In this document: positions 1 through 9,726 of the stretch, one piece after another
How the letters are laid out: each line of letters begins with the position of its first letter
Numbering within the stretch: the first letter of the stretch is position 1
From: Verrucomicrobiota bacterium
GTDB taxonomy: Bacteria > Verrucomicrobiota > Lentisphaeria > JABSQK01 > JAJFLO01
Assembly: GCA_021772635.1 (NCBI GenBank)
Contig: JAJFLP010000059.1
Span: 1 to 64,000 of the forward strand
Direction: 5' to 3'
DNA: 64,000 nucleotides
Notes under the pieces: model-generated
Told to the model about the DNA's origin: nothing
Databases searched by the model: none
The model's input: the letters and a program-made list of their open reading frames with translations, nothing else
Position numbers and translations under genes: made by a program

Positions 1-191
1 AGGAAACTCTGATTGGGCGATCGGCCAGAGTAGCATAGGCATTCCTGCCTGTGCTTAATGACGCGACTTTTACAGCCTCAAAACCGTTTAAGTTTCAGAA
101 GAGAGTGTGCCAGGGAGCACGTCAGCCGCCGGGGAATTAAACCCACTGGTGGGATTAGAACGGACATCACAATTATCGGAGGAAGACCATC
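1..191. other. Non-coding window start
   Basis: I see no convincing gene here. A 12-bp perfect palindrome, CCCACTGGTGGG, lies at 142-153. The same 12-mer occurs at 26852-26863 in the fumC-ilvD gap, also beside a GGGTT/AATCCC context. GGAGG at 178-182 is the ribosome binding site of the following gene. Confidence 0.5.
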
Positions 192-623
192 ATGGACTCG
201 ATCAAAGCACTTATGCAGAAAATTTTCATTTTTTTCCTTTCTAAGGAGAAAAAGGAAGTAATGAAAACGTTACAGGATTACGCTGATGCCTTCATGACCT
301 TTCAACCTGTAAACGTCCTCGGTTATTTCGACGGCACCCTAACATTTCTCAACGACTCCGGTATGGAAATATACCAGAGCGACGAAGAGATAACCAAATT
401 TCTCCAGGATTACATGGCAGATCTGAAGTCCAAGGAGTACGTCAAAGACGACCTTTCGAAATTTAGCCTGAAAACGTTGACGTCGAATGTCGCGGTAACC
501 TCGTTTAATCTCGTCCGCTTCAACAAATCCGGACAAGCCTTTGGAGATTTTTCTGCCATGTACACCTGGCGCAAAACCGATGGTAGTTGGAAGGTCGTCA
601 TTGGTGTTCTTCTAACCAACTAA
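192..623 (+). CDS. SnoaL-like / NTF2-fold protein
   Basis: A small protein of 143 residues whose part from about residue 24 reads as an NTF2/SnoaL-like alpha+beta domain: an N-terminal helix (TLQDYADAFMTF), then strands ending in a YTWRKTDGSWKVV motif typical of the fold. Such domains bind small hydrophobic ligands or act as isomerases or cyclases; the role here is unknown. Two starts are possible. ATG 192 follows GGAGG with 9-nt spacing. ATG 261 follows AAGGA and would drop a hydrophobic and basic 23-residue leader. It ends 13 nt before the di-heme cytochrome gene, so the two are probably co-transcribed with the P450 and patatin. Catalytic residues cannot be assigned. Confidence 0.7.
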   Translation: MDSIKALMQKIFIFFLSKEKKEVMKTLQDYADAFMTFQPVNVLGYFDGTLTFLNDSGMEIYQSDEEITKFLQDYMADLKSKEYVKDDLSKFSLKTLTSNVAVTSFNLVRFNKSGQAFGDFSAMYTWRKTDGSWKVVIGVLLTN

Positions 624-636
624 TTTTGGGACAGCC

Positions 637-2592
637 ATGATCAATCCTCGAATGACATTGTTGAAATTTTTTTTATTTCAGGGCGCACTATTGTTTGCCG
701 TCATCCACGTGGGTGTCTTCGTTATAACGAGGAGTATAACGCTACCGCCTCACCGCGTAGCTGATGAGGTTGTCTTTCAGGAAGAGCAGAACTGGACTGC
801 CGATGAGCGCCAGTGGTTTTACCATGAGACTCAGGGCGGTGCACTTGAACTTATTATCCCGTACAAGTGGCTGATGGCATTGGAACAGCCACGGATTCCA
901 TTTTCAATTGTCGGCCGTGTCGAGAAGTTCATGCACGTGAATTACATCTCTCGATTCGGATTTCTCCCGGACCCACTCAAGTCTTACAATCCGGATAACA
1001 CACAAAAAATTAAGTGGGCGGAATTTTTGGATCACCCGCCCACGCCGGATGAGCCGGGGAACAACCCGGATCAGCTTCCTGTGGGTTTCGTCCGTACAAG
1101 TGATTATCTTGATTATCAAGATCTGGCCGAAGATGGCGAGCCGAGGGTGAAGGACGTTGTCGGATTTACCTGTGCGGCATGCCATACGGGGCAGGTAAAC
1201 TACGAGGACGACGCCGGTAAATACTGGGGATTTCGAGTGGAGGGAGGACCCGCCATGACGAATCTGACCAAGTTCAAAACGGCAATCGGGATATCGATTG
1301 CTCTGACGACCTATCTGCCGCAGCGTTTTGACCGGTTTGCGGACGAAGTCGGGGGTGACCGTCATGAACTCAAGGATCAGTTAAAAAAGCTCATTAAAAA
1401 GGGCAAGGCGTTAAAGGAGGAAGCTGACAAGGTTTATACAACGGTAGACGGGTTTGGTCGCCTGGATGCCCTCGGGCGTATCGGGAATTTTGTTTTTGCA
1501 CAGGAGATCAATCCGAAAAACTGGTACATTGGCAATGCCCCGGTCAATTTTCCGCCGATCTGGGATACTCCATGGTTTGATTGGGCACAGTACAATGCGT
1601 CCATTAAGCAACCCATGGTCCGTAATGCAGGTGAGGCGATGGGCGTTTTTGCGCGGGTTAATTTCACTGCATACGACGATCCGGATAAGTTATTTAAGTC
1701 GACGGCGCGTTTTGACAACCTGTACGAAATCGAATCGCTCCTCAGGGGAAAGAAACCGTTCGATGGCTTACGCTCGCCAAAGTGGCCTTCAAACGTGTTC
1801 GGCGCACCCGATCGCGCTGCGGTTGCGAGAGGGCGGGCGTTGTATATAGAGAATTGTCGGGGGTGCCATTTACCGGCGCCGGAGGAGGATTCCGGGTTTT
1901 ATGATTTTAACGACCGCACGGTTTGGACCGAACCGGATGAGGTCCACGGACTCCAGTATTTGAATTTGAGGCTGATCAATCTTTATGAGATCGGCACTGA
2001 TCCGCTGACAGCGGTCAATTTTGCCCAGCGCATAGTTGAGCTAGGTCCAATCGGTGAGATGTTTAAATATTCGTCAGCCGTCGCCGGAGTGGCTACCATG
2101 GGCGATGCTCTCCCGTTCGTCGTAGAGAAGGTTAAAAATAAACGTTATGACGAGCTTGGTCTGACTCGTAAACAACGGGAGGAGTGGAACGGATATCGCC
2201 CGAACGATACACGGGCGCCTCTTGCCTATAAAGCGCGACCACACAATGGAATCTGGGCGACCGCTCCATACTTGCACAATGGCTCGGTGCCGACACTCAT
2301 GCAGTTGCTGGGCCCTTACGAAGAAAGGGATAAAACCTTCTGGGTGGGGACAAAGGACTACGATCCCGTCAACGTCGGGTTCGTTACCGGCAAAGTCAAG
2401 GGAGCGTTTAAATTTGATACATCACTTCCGGGCAATTCAAACTTCGGCCATCTGTTTAATGGCGACTTTGACCATAGTGCATCGGATTGGGAGCAGAAGA
2501 TGGACTGGTCGGTTGTTCCCAGCGGTACTATCGGACGAAAATTGGAGGTGCAGGAACGGAAGGATATTATCGAATTTCTCAAAACACTTTGA
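637..2592 (+). CDS. RoxA-like di-heme cytochrome c (oxygenase/peroxidase family)
   Basis: A 651-residue protein with an N-terminal hydrophobic segment (about residues 8-31) that should export or anchor it in the periplasm. It has two c-type heme sites, CAACH at 179-183 and CRGCH at 407-411. A GIWATAPYLHNGSVPTL motif near residue 546 is typical of the di-heme peroxidase superfamily. Length and heme spacing fit the branch that includes rubber oxygenase RoxA, which cleaves polyisoprene, better than the roughly 350-residue cytochrome c peroxidases. Substrate cannot be read from the sequence. It lies between the SnoaL-like gene (13 nt) and the P450 gene (27 nt), suggesting an operon for oxidation of a lipid or isoprenoid. 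A divergent di-heme peroxidase remains possible. Confidence 0.8.
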   Translation: MINPRMTLLKFFLFQGALLFAVIHVGVFVITRSITLPPHRVADEVVFQEEQNWTADERQWFYHETQGGALELIIPYKWLMALEQPRIPFSIVGRVEKFMHVNYISRFGFLPDPLKSYNPDNTQKIKWAEFLDHPPTPDEPGNNPDQLPVGFVRTSDYLDYQDLAEDGEPRVKDVVGFTCAACHTGQVNYEDDAGKYWGFRVEGGPAMTNLTKFKTAIGISIALTTYLPQRFDRFADEVGGDRHELKDQLKKLIKKGKALKEEADKVYTTVDGFGRLDALGRIGNFVFAQEINPKNWYIGNAPVNFPPIWDTPWFDWAQYNASIKQPMVRNAGEAMGVFARVNFTAYDDPDKLFKSTARFDNLYEIESLLRGKKPFDGLRSPKWPSNVFGAPDRAAVARGRALYIENCRGCHLPAPEEDSGFYDFNDRTVWTEPDEVHGLQYLNLRLINLYEIGTDPLTAVNFAQRIVELGPIGEMFKYSSAVAGVATMGDALPFVVEKVKNKRYDELGLTRKQREEWNGYRPNDTRAPLAYKARPHNGIWATAPYLHNGSVPTLMQLLGPYEERDKTFWVGTKDYDPVNVGFVTGKVKGAFKFDTSLPGNSNFGHLFNGDFDHSASDWEQKMDWSVVPSGTIGRKLEVQERKDIIEFLKTL

Positions 2593-2619
2593 ACGAACAA
2601 ATTTAATCAGGAACCTATC

Positions 2620-3903
2620 ATGGCAACCGACTCGACGCATTCAGAACTTGATCCAACCTGGCCGCCTAGCGAACCCCCAAAGGGAAAGTTTGCCGAGCTA
2701 CTTGGCTATTGGATCCAGTGGAAGAACGATCAGTTTTTCGGATTTCTGAGATTCTGGAAACCCATCCTGGGTTTACCTAAAGGCGGGCCGGTAATTGTAA
2801 CTCGGTTTAAGGACGTCCATGAGATCCTTCATCATCCGGAGATTTTTCGCGTGACCTATGCGCCGATGATGGATGTTTCTGTGGGTAAGTTTATGCTTGG
2901 TCACGATGGGACGGTATACAATCAGCGAGACAAAGGAATCATGCGCGCGCTGATTCAGGCAGATGACTTACCGAACATTCGGGCGTTGGTTGGGAAGATT
3001 GCGACTAAGTGCATTGATGAGGGGAAATCCAATGGGACGCTGGAAGTCGTATCAAATTTATCCCGCAAAGCGCCGATCCTCCTGAATGGCGAATATTTCG
3101 GATTCCCGGGCCCGGACCTGGAGACGATGATGCGATGGGGACGGGATACGCAATACGACATGTTTCATAATCAGACTATGTCCGGGATGATTCACGACAA
3201 CAATATTCGCGCTACTCAGGAAATGCGTGAGTACATCAAGAATGATTTACTCCCGAAGAAACGACGCGAGCTTGAGAAAGATCCGGACCGGGACGACATC
3301 GTCTCAAGGCTTCTCAAGATGAAATGTCCACATGCGATTGGATGGGATGAGCATCAGATGATTACCAATATCATGGGGCTTCTGGTTGGTCATGTTGAAA
3401 CCAGCAGTGCCGCTATCGTTCAGATTCTGGATCAGCTCCTGAGTCGACCAGATCAATTATACCACGCACGGCAAGCAGCGTTGCACAATGATGATCCAAA
3501 ATTATTCAGGATCTGTTGGGAGGCACTTCGTTTTAATCCCGTCAATCCGATCGTAGTCAGGAAGTGCGCTAAGGACTATCGTCTCGCTGCCGGTACGTTT
3601 CGGAACAAAGTTATTAAGGCCGGCACCGTAGTGGTTGTTGGGACCCGGTCTGCGATGAAGGATCCGCGCGAGCTGCCGAGCCCGAAAAAGTTCAAAAGTG
3701 ACCGTCCCGAATATCATTATCTTCACCTGGGACTCGGACTTCACCGATGCCTTGGAGATGATGTGAGCAAAGTTCAGGTCCCTGAAGCTATCCAGATGCT
3801 CCTCTTGAAGAAAAACCTCCGGCGCGCACCGGGACAGGCCGGGCAAATTGACTATAACGGTGGACCATTCCCTGAGAGCTTTTCGGTAGCTTTTGACGAC
3901 TAG
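2620..3903 (+). CDS. Cytochrome P450
   Basis: A soluble bacterial P450 of 427 residues. The heme-thiolate loop is HLGLGLHRCLGDD with Cys377. The ExxR pair of helix K is Glu301-Arg304 (EALR), and an I-helix segment with VGHVETSSAA supplies the oxygen-activation threonine region. The ATG follows AGGAA with 6-nt spacing. It should monooxygenate a hydrophobic substrate using electrons from a partner not encoded nearby: no ferredoxin or reductase gene is in the window. Its neighbours are a di-heme oxygenase-like protein upstream and a patatin downstream. The stop codon TAG (3901-3903) is the first three bases of a palindromic repeat. Confidence 0.9.
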   Translation: MATDSTHSELDPTWPPSEPPKGKFAELLGYWIQWKNDQFFGFLRFWKPILGLPKGGPVIVTRFKDVHEILHHPEIFRVTYAPMMDVSVGKFMLGHDGTVYNQRDKGIMRALIQADDLPNIRALVGKIATKCIDEGKSNGTLEVVSNLSRKAPILLNGEYFGFPGPDLETMMRWGRDTQYDMFHNQTMSGMIHDNNIRATQEMREYIKNDLLPKKRRELEKDPDRDDIVSRLLKMKCPHAIGWDEHQMITNIMGLLVGHVETSSAAIVQILDQLLSRPDQLYHARQAALHNDDPKLFRICWEALRFNPVNPIVVRKCAKDYRLAAGTFRNKVIKAGTVVVVGTRSAMKDPRELPSPKKFKSDRPEYHYLHLGLGLHRCLGDDVSKVQVPEAIQMLLLKKNLRRAPGQAGQIDYNGGPFPESFSVAFDD

Positions 3904-4068
3904 ACTGCAAGCAGTCGAATTTTTGATCCCGCATGCGGTCACGGCAGACAAAGATATTAGAAATCCTGTCGATATGCGTCGCGCCACGTGCAGTCGCGTT
4001 ACGCTTCTAACGCGGTCACGCGATCCTCGCCGCGGCGAATCACGCGAAAACCTGACTGGAGTTAGTAT
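3901..4068 (+). repeat. Palindrome-headed repeat, long form (copy A)
   Basis: It begins at the P450 stop codon: TAG then ACTGCAAGCAGTC, with the palindrome GACTGCAAGCAGTC at 3903-3916, then GAATTTTTGATCCCG. It ends in CGCGAAAACCTGAC near 4046-4060. The reverse complement of 12670-12789 matches it along most of its length, and 6279-6422 is a third long copy. It fills the gap before the patatin gene. Confidence 0.85.
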
Positions 4069-4073
4069 AGTCC

Positions 4074-6281
4074 ATGGCAAACGAGACGCCACCACCGGTA
4101 AGTAGCGTCAGTGTCACGGATCTCGCCGAAGCGCGGTCTGAAGGCCGATTGGATTCCGGAGTCGCATCGGTTTTGGGTGCTGAACTGGCATATATTGACG
4201 CACTCCGCGCGAAACGGGATCGACCGGGCAGAGATCAGATAGGTCTTTCAGGTTTGTGCATTTCCGGAGGCGGAATCCGGTCGGCCACATTCGCTACGGG
4301 CGTGCTGCAGGCGCTGGCGGCCGGCGGCAAACTTAAAGACTTCGATTACCTGTCGTCTGTCTCCGGAGGAGGATACATTGCGTCATCGGTCACCTGGCTT
4401 CTGAGTAAAATGGGACAGGGGACCTCAAGCGAGAATCCCCAGTTCGGAGTGGATCCCCGGAATTTTCCGTACGGAACAGAGAATCCAAATCCCTCGGCGA
4501 GCGGCGATTTGATCCACCGCGATACAGTGGATCAGATAAAAATGTATCAATACCTGAAGAGCCACGGTCAATACCTGACTCCTGGCAAAGGGATCACTCT
4601 CATGTCCCTTCTCGCCGTCATTATTCGGGCTATGTTCCTCAGCTTGATAGTGGCTATTCCCATTACGGCCGCCGTTTATACTTTCCTTCAAGTCTTGCCT
4701 GAACGCCTTATCGAAGCCTTTACGCCCGAGCTAGACGTTGATATTTTTGTGTATCTGAGAGCGATGTCGTATGTCACGATTGTGCTTCTCGCAGTTGCGA
4801 GTGTGATATACTCCCTCGTCATTCCTGATTCAAAATCGCACGAAGAGACACCGATAAAATATAGACTGAGACGTCTTTACGATCGTTATTCAGGGCTTCT
4901 ATTGACGATTGCTGCGACCACATTCGCAGTCAGCTTAGTACCCATGATTAAAAGTTCTATTGGCGGCGCCGCATTGCTTTCCGGCTTGGTTCTCGGCGGC
5001 CTTATTTTTATCTTTACAAGCATCGGGAAGACGAGCCCTGTTCCAATGAAAATTTTCACTTCCCTGGCAGCCTGTCTTTTTCTGTATGGGCTTTTTGTCG
5101 TGTCACACAGGGTCGGAGGTTGGGCGAGTAATACGATCACAGGGACGATTGTGGAACGGGAATATGCACTTCCGCTCGGTGAATTCTGGCCTTTTTGGAT
5201 CCCATATGTCGGTCTCTCTGTGGCATTGCTTTGCGGTCGTTTTATTAACCTGAATTACATCTCCATCAGTCGATACTATCGTGACCGGTTAATGGAAACA
5301 TTCATGCCTGATATTAATTCGGCTATGCACGACGTGACAGGGCCCTCGCATACGGCTAACTCAGCTCGCCTATGCGATCTGATCTCCGTTGAGAATCCCA
5401 ACGGTCCTTATCATATTTTGAACACAAATCTAAATCTGTCCGGGGCCGATTCGCGTTTGAGGCGCAATCGGGGTGGTGACAATTTTATTCTATCTCCATT
5501 TTATTGCGGGAGCAGCGAAACAGGATGGCGTTCAACAAAAGAATTCTTAAATGGTGGTCTAACATTGGCGACTGCTACGGCGGTTTCCGGAGCAGCGGCA
5601 GCGCCTAATTCCGGGGTCGGTGGCAAAGGGGTAACGAGAGACGCCAGCGTCTCCATTATTATGACCCTGCTCAACCTGACGCTTGGATTCTGGATTCCCC
5701 ATCCCATGCGGAAACAGAAGCGGTTCACATTCCCGAATCACTTTAATCCCGTACTGCTCTCGCTTCTGGTAAATACATACAACGTAAATCGGAAGTTTCT
5801 GGAGCTTGGGGACGGGGGGTTTTTCGAGAATCTATCTCTGTATGAGATGATTCGTCGCCGCATGCGATTGATCGTTGTCAGTGATGCGGGAGCAGATCCC
5901 GACTACAGATTCGACGATTTATTGAATGCGATGCAGAAAGTCCAAGTCGATTTCGGTGTAAAGATCGGTTTTGAAGTGAATGGCAGTCCGATCAACCCGC
6001 AGAACTACTTTAAATCCGACAATAGTACCATGCCTGAATTCGGACATCTGGCCGGTACAATTAACTATTCGGACGGGAGTAAGGGGGTGATTATTTTGAT
6101 CAAAGCATCGATAATCAAGGACCTTGACCTGCATATAATGGCATACAAGGACAAGAATCCCGAATTTCCACATCAGAGCACGGCCGACCAGTCCTTTACG
6201 GACGATCAGGTCGATGCCTACAGGCGGCTCGGATACGAGATCACCAGAAGGATGATCGCTGCCGAGAACGAAAGACTGTAG
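4074..6281 (+). CDS. Membrane-bound patatin-like phospholipase
   Basis: A 735-residue patatin family protein. The oxyanion-hole motif SGGGIRS spans 64-70, the nucleophile is Ser97 in SVSGGGY, and the dyad Asp580 lies in LGDGGFFENL. Patatins hydrolyse acyl esters with this Ser-Asp dyad. Unlike soluble RssA-type proteins, the two halves of the domain are separated by about 450 residues containing several strongly hydrophobic segments (roughly 175-205, 225-245, 275-365 and 375-395), so it is probably an integral inner-membrane lipase. A repeat of about 165 bp separates it from the P450 gene, so co-transcription is less certain. Its TAG stop (6279-6281) opens another copy of the same repeat. Confidence 0.85.
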   Translation: MANETPPPVSSVSVTDLAEARSEGRLDSGVASVLGAELAYIDALRAKRDRPGRDQIGLSGLCISGGGIRSATFATGVLQALAAGGKLKDFDYLSSVSGGGYIASSVTWLLSKMGQGTSSENPQFGVDPRNFPYGTENPNPSASGDLIHRDTVDQIKMYQYLKSHGQYLTPGKGITLMSLLAVIIRAMFLSLIVAIPITAAVYTFLQVLPERLIEAFTPELDVDIFVYLRAMSYVTIVLLAVASVIYSLVIPDSKSHEETPIKYRLRRLYDRYSGLLLTIAATTFAVSLVPMIKSSIGGAALLSGLVLGGLIFIFTSIGKTSPVPMKIFTSLAACLFLYGLFVVSHRVGGWASNTITGTIVEREYALPLGEFWPFWIPYVGLSVALLCGRFINLNYISISRYYRDRLMETFMPDINSAMHDVTGPSHTANSARLCDLISVENPNGPYHILNTNLNLSGADSRLRRNRGGDNFILSPFYCGSSETGWRSTKEFLNGGLTLATATAVSGAAAAPNSGVGGKGVTRDASVSIIMTLLNLTLGFWIPHPMRKQKRFTFPNHFNPVLLSLLVNTYNVNRKFLELGDGGFFENLSLYEMIRRRMRLIVVSDAGADPDYRFDDLLNAMQKVQVDFGVKIGFEVNGSPINPQNYFKSDNSTMPEFGHLAGTINYSDGSKGVIILIKASIIKDLDLHIMAYKDKNPEFPHQSTADQSFTDDQVDAYRRLGYEITRRMIAAENERL

Positions 6282-6422
6282 ACTGCAAGTTTACCGCCTC
6301 TGGCGGCGCCACAGGCGACCACGGCAGTCGAGTTTTCGACGATCTCTTGTCGTGGCAGGCAAAGATTTTAGAAAACTTGTCCCCGCAGTCGCGGAGCGCG
6401 GACGCGAAAACCTGACCGACAT
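6279..6422 (+). repeat. Palindrome-headed repeat, long form (copy B)
   Basis: It starts with the patatin stop codon, TAG then ACTGCAAG; the right half of the palindrome is disrupted. It continues with GGCAGGCAAAGATTTTAGAA and ends in CGCGAAAACCTGACC, matching copy A at both ends. Confidence 0.8.
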
Positions 6423-6517
6423 CCGCTCCCAATGCGGGCCGCCATACCTTTTCGAACCGGGTCTGGTTAGACCCCAATGTCAGGCAATTAAGGATTCGCA
6501 TATATGATCGAGACCCG

Positions 6518-6585
6518 TTGGAGTTCACACTTTAGTGTGCTTCAAGTGCTAATCCTCGGCAGACACACTAAAGTGCGAACTCCAA
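6518..6585. repeat. 22-bp near-perfect inverted repeat
   Basis: Arms at 6518-6539 (TTGGAGTTCACACTTTAGTG plus TG) and 6564-6585 are reverse complements with one mismatch, separated by 24 nt. It lies between the convergent 3' ends of the patatin and receiver-kinase genes. It may act as a bidirectional terminator or be a tiny non-autonomous element; there is no T-run. Confidence 0.75.
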
Positions 6586-6649
6586 CATGCGCCTTGAACA
6601 TGTCTGTGTTCTTAATTGAGTGACATCGATTCCGGCGACTCCTAAGTCG

Positions 6650-7924
6650 TTAAAAGAATTCCGGGAGTAGTATCTTACGAAAGGATTGCAGGTTTGTCCC
6701 GGTTTGGGCACTTAATCGCCCAAGCGTCGATACGACGTCGCCTATCGTCGGCCGATCCTCCGGTTTCTTCGCCAGCATATCATCGATCAGATCAGAGAAA
6801 CTCTGGTTAGCCTCCGGGATCTGCGTGCTAATTGATGGTAGCACTTCTGAAAGATGCTTCTTTACCACCTCTTTTTCATCAACATCGTCAAAAGGGAGAA
6901 CGTCCGTACACATCGCGTACATTGTCGCTGCCAAAGAGAAAATATCGCTTCGTATATCCACTCGGCGTTTTCCGGAAATGCATTCGGGTGAGGCAAAATG
7001 TATGGTCCCTTTGATATTCTTCGAGGCGGTAATTGAGCTCTCGTCTATGTTCTTGGCTAAACCAAAATCGACGAGTTTTGCCTTTCCATCGTAGTTTATT
7101 ATAATATTTTTAGGCGTCACATCACGATGTATAAGTCGCTCCTGATTCAAATAGCGTAAGGCGTCTGCGATTTGGTAAGTAATGGCAATTACCGCATCAA
7201 CGGGAAGCCGACCCCGACGCCTCTGTATTGTTGCGAGATCCAGTCCTTGTACGTACTCCATGACCAGATAGTGAATCAAGTTCTCGTGCCCGAAACTGAT
7301 AAGCTTGACTATATTCGGGTGATCCAGTTTGGAAAGTCCATAGGCTTCGCGCAAGAACAATGGAAGAAAATGGTCGTTATTCGAGTTCCCGAATGTGGAT
7401 TCAAAGATCTTTATTGCCACCTCCGTTGGCGGGTCCAAGGTGATGTCTTTGCCATAATATACGTTACTTGAGCCACCCCTCCCTATTTTGCTTAGGAGTT
7501 TGTAACGTCCAGAAAAAATGCTGCCGACGGCGATTCCCATATTTCTGCTCGTCGACCTTCGCTTTTTGAGGATAGCTGAGATTTTGGCCAATAATTCGGG
7601 AGGACGAAAGGACTTTACGATGTAATCATCCGCACCTGCCATCAAACCATTTACGATATCTTCTTCGCTATCCCGCCCCGAAACCATTATGATTGGGACA
7701 GTAAAGCTGTCGGCGCCCTGTCGTAGTTCCCGACATACTTCTACACCCGATTTTACAGGCATATCAACATCAAGAATCAGGATATCAGCCGGTTTTTCGC
7801 GGAACGATTTTAATGCTGTGTTACCATCTGGAAACAAGCGGACTTCATAACCCCTCGAACGCAGTACGCCACCATAGATATCCAGTATGTCGGCATCATC
7901 ATCGGCGCAGATCACTGAGTACAT
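6650..7924 (-). CDS. Receiver domain-Ser/Thr protein kinase fusion
   Basis: A 424-residue protein joining a response-regulator receiver (residues 1-120, acidic cluster DDD at 8-10, phospho-acceptor Asp52 in LDVDMP) to a Hanks-type kinase. The kinase part has the glycine loop IGRGGSSNVYYG, catalytic HRDVTPKNI, DFGLA and a PECISG-type activation-segment end. The start at 7924 is chosen because AGAGGAG sits 6 nt upstream and the receiver begins at once (MYSVICADD). No DNA-binding output is present, so phosphorelay input probably controls Ser/Thr phosphorylation directly. It is divergent from a paralogue at 8473, with a 548-bp gap. Confidence 0.9.
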   Translation of the reverse strand: MYSVICADDDADILDIYGGVLRSRGYEVRLFPDGNTALKSFREKPADILILDVDMPVKSGVEVCRELRQGADSFTVPIIMVSGRDSEEDIVNGLMAGADDYIVKSFRPPELLAKISAILKKRRSTSRNMGIAVGSIFSGRYKLLSKIGRGGSSNVYYGKDITLDPPTEVAIKIFESTFGNSNNDHFLPLFLREAYGLSKLDHPNIVKLISFGHENLIHYLVMEYVQGLDLATIQRRRGRLPVDAVIAITYQIADALRYLNQERLIHRDVTPKNIIINYDGKAKLVDFGLAKNIDESSITASKNIKGTIHFASPECISGKRRVDIRSDIFSLAATMYAMCTDVLPFDDVDEKEVVKKHLSEVLPSISTQIPEANQSFSDLIDDMLAKKPEDRPTIGDVVSTLGRLSAQTGTNLQSFRKILLPEFF

Positions 7925-8240
7925 CGTAACTCCTCTAATCTTGGCATAGATTCTAACGGATTCCTGTTTCAATACGGGGGGGGGACACGGTGCACAACCC
8001 CTGCTTCCAAACGCAGTATACCGTTCGATACGTTGGTGAACAAGTTCGCGGTCTTCCGTAAAACGGCGAAGATCCTGTTCGTATCTATCCGATCGAACTC
8101 ATATATTAGCACTGCGATTCGTAATTGTACCGTCGATGAGTGAGTGCCTTTTGACGCCCACGACAAGTTGACGGGAAATGACAATCTTCGCTTTGTAACA
8201 CTCACTGTTGGTGACCGCGTGCTTGAGACGCGCGTTCATA
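7925..8240. other. Intergenic region between divergent receiver-kinase genes
   Basis: I find no gene in this part of the 548-bp gap. A run of G (7978-7984 on the plus strand) lies just upstream of the leftward gene. Promoters for both divergent genes must lie in the gap, but I cannot place -10/-35 boxes with confidence. Confidence 0.4.
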
Positions 8241-8455
8241 TAGACTGCAAGCAGTCGAATTTTCGGACGACTTTGAATTTATCAGCTATAAGATATCGAA
8301 CGGAAATCCTAAAACAATACGTTAAAGGTCGTTTCCGCAAAAGCGGTCCGGATAGCCGTACCGCACCAGCGTGGATCCTGTGCGTACGCGACGACTCTTC
8401 CCGCTCATGCGGAGAGTCCGTCTATACGGAGCAAAATATTACTGTTTGCGGTATA
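8241..8455. repeat. Composite inverted pair of palindrome-headed repeats (copy C)
   Basis: The forward head TAGACTGCAAGCAGTC is at 8241-8256, followed by an 80-bp body with tail ATATCGAACGGAAATCC near 8303-8319. A diverged head in reverse, TACTGTTTGCGGTA, is at 8440-8453, 19 nt before the ATG at 8473. The two heads point inwards like the ends of a small transposable element. Confidence 0.75.
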
Positions 8456-8472
8456 TCTGAGATTATTCCGTT

Positions 8473-9720
8473 ATGACTTCAATTATATGTGCCGATGACG
8501 ATCAATATATGCGCAATCTGTATCGGGCATTGTTCTCAACCGACAAGTATTCGCTACGAACCTTCAGTAATGGCGTCGAGGTTCTGGACGCGTATAGAGA
8601 TGATACAGCGAATCTGTTGATACTGGATATCGACATGCCAGGCCGATCCGGGTTGGACGTGTGCCGGGAATTACGACGATCCACTGACGGTTTCAAAGTC
8701 CCCATAATCCTGGTGTCGGGTAAAGACAGTGAAGAAGATATTCTACGCGGGTTGAACGCTGGGGCGAACGATTACATCGTTAAACCCTTTAAGCCGCCGG
8801 AATTGCTGGCTAAGACAGCAACATTGCTGTGCCGGCAGGAAACGCCGAGTGCTATGGAACTTGGATTACCGCTAGGATCTCGATTTGTCGGTCGCTACGA
8901 GATCGTCCGAAGGATCGGAAAAGGCGGATTCAGCACCGTCTACTACGCCAACGATGTAAGCGTCGAACCCCTTAAAAGTACAGCTTTGAAAGTATTCCAT
9001 CTGACTCCATCTAAACAGAATAACGAGGAGTTCGTTGCGTTATTCTTGCGAGAAGCACGGGAGCACTCGAAACTGGGTCATCCGAATATTGTTACCCTGT
9101 ACGACTTTGGATCTTCTGAGATTTACTACTATCTGGCGATGGAATTCTTGACCGGCGAAACACTGCAGGACATCATCACTCGGGAAAGGAAATTAACTGA
9201 AATCGAAGTGGTGGAAATCGGCTATGGCGTAGCAAAAGCATTGGAGTACCTTGCATCTTCCGAAATGACCCATCGTGATATTAAGCCGGCGAACATCATG
9301 CGGACAAACGACGGTACCGTCAAGCTCCTGGATTTCGGGTTGGCGCGACATAATAAAAAGCAGACAGTACCAATGGATACAATATTCAGAGGAACTCTGG
9401 ATTTTGCCGCCCCGGAAAGCTTAAGACTGCATTCAGAGATCGACATCTCCGCGGATATATTTTCTTTGGGTGCGGCGCTATACTATTCACTGACCGGAAT
9501 CAAACCGTTCAGACGCAATTCAATGATAGAACTTTGCAACTCACCGATCGAAGAGCAACCGACTTCGGGTTGTGATATTGACAGGTCAATCAACCCGACG
9601 CTTTCCGGCTTAATTGACAATATGCTTGCTCCAGCACCCCTGGACCGGCCGTTTATTGCCGAAATTCGGTCGACATTGGAAAATTTATTACAATGCGGGT
9701 CTCCGAATATTCGGAGATGA
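8473..9720 (+). CDS. Receiver domain-Ser/Thr protein kinase fusion (paralogue)
   Basis: A 415-residue paralogue of the divergent gene ending at 6650. The receiver (1-120) has DDD at 8-10, Asp52 in LDIDMP and the conserved lysine motif IVKPFKPPELL. The kinase from about residue 142 has IGKGGFSTVYYA, ALKVF, HRDIKPANI, DFGLARH and APESL. All catalytic residues are present, so it should be active. There are no membrane segments, so it is cytosolic. It probably receives phosphate from a histidine kinase such as the one encoded at 10056 and passes the signal on to Ser/Thr targets. No clear Shine-Dalgarno precedes the ATG, and a repeat palindrome ends 19 nt upstream. Confidence 0.9.
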   Translation: MTSIICADDDQYMRNLYRALFSTDKYSLRTFSNGVEVLDAYRDDTANLLILDIDMPGRSGLDVCRELRRSTDGFKVPIILVSGKDSEEDILRGLNAGANDYIVKPFKPPELLAKTATLLCRQETPSAMELGLPLGSRFVGRYEIVRRIGKGGFSTVYYANDVSVEPLKSTALKVFHLTPSKQNNEEFVALFLREAREHSKLGHPNIVTLYDFGSSEIYYYLAMEFLTGETLQDIITRERKLTEIEVVEIGYGVAKALEYLASSEMTHRDIKPANIMRTNDGTVKLLDFGLARHNKKQTVPMDTIFRGTLDFAAPESLRLHSEIDISADIFSLGAALYYSLTGIKPFRRNSMIELCNSPIEEQPTSGCDIDRSINPTLSGLIDNMLAPAPLDRPFIAEIRSTLENLLQCGSPNIRR

Positions 9721-9726
9721 GACGAG

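Noticed and set aside
8144-8476. Open frame of about 110 codons upstream of the receiver-kinase at 8473
   Set aside because: It runs through palindromic repeat DNA, has no recognisable motif and no ribosome site. I treat it as chance.
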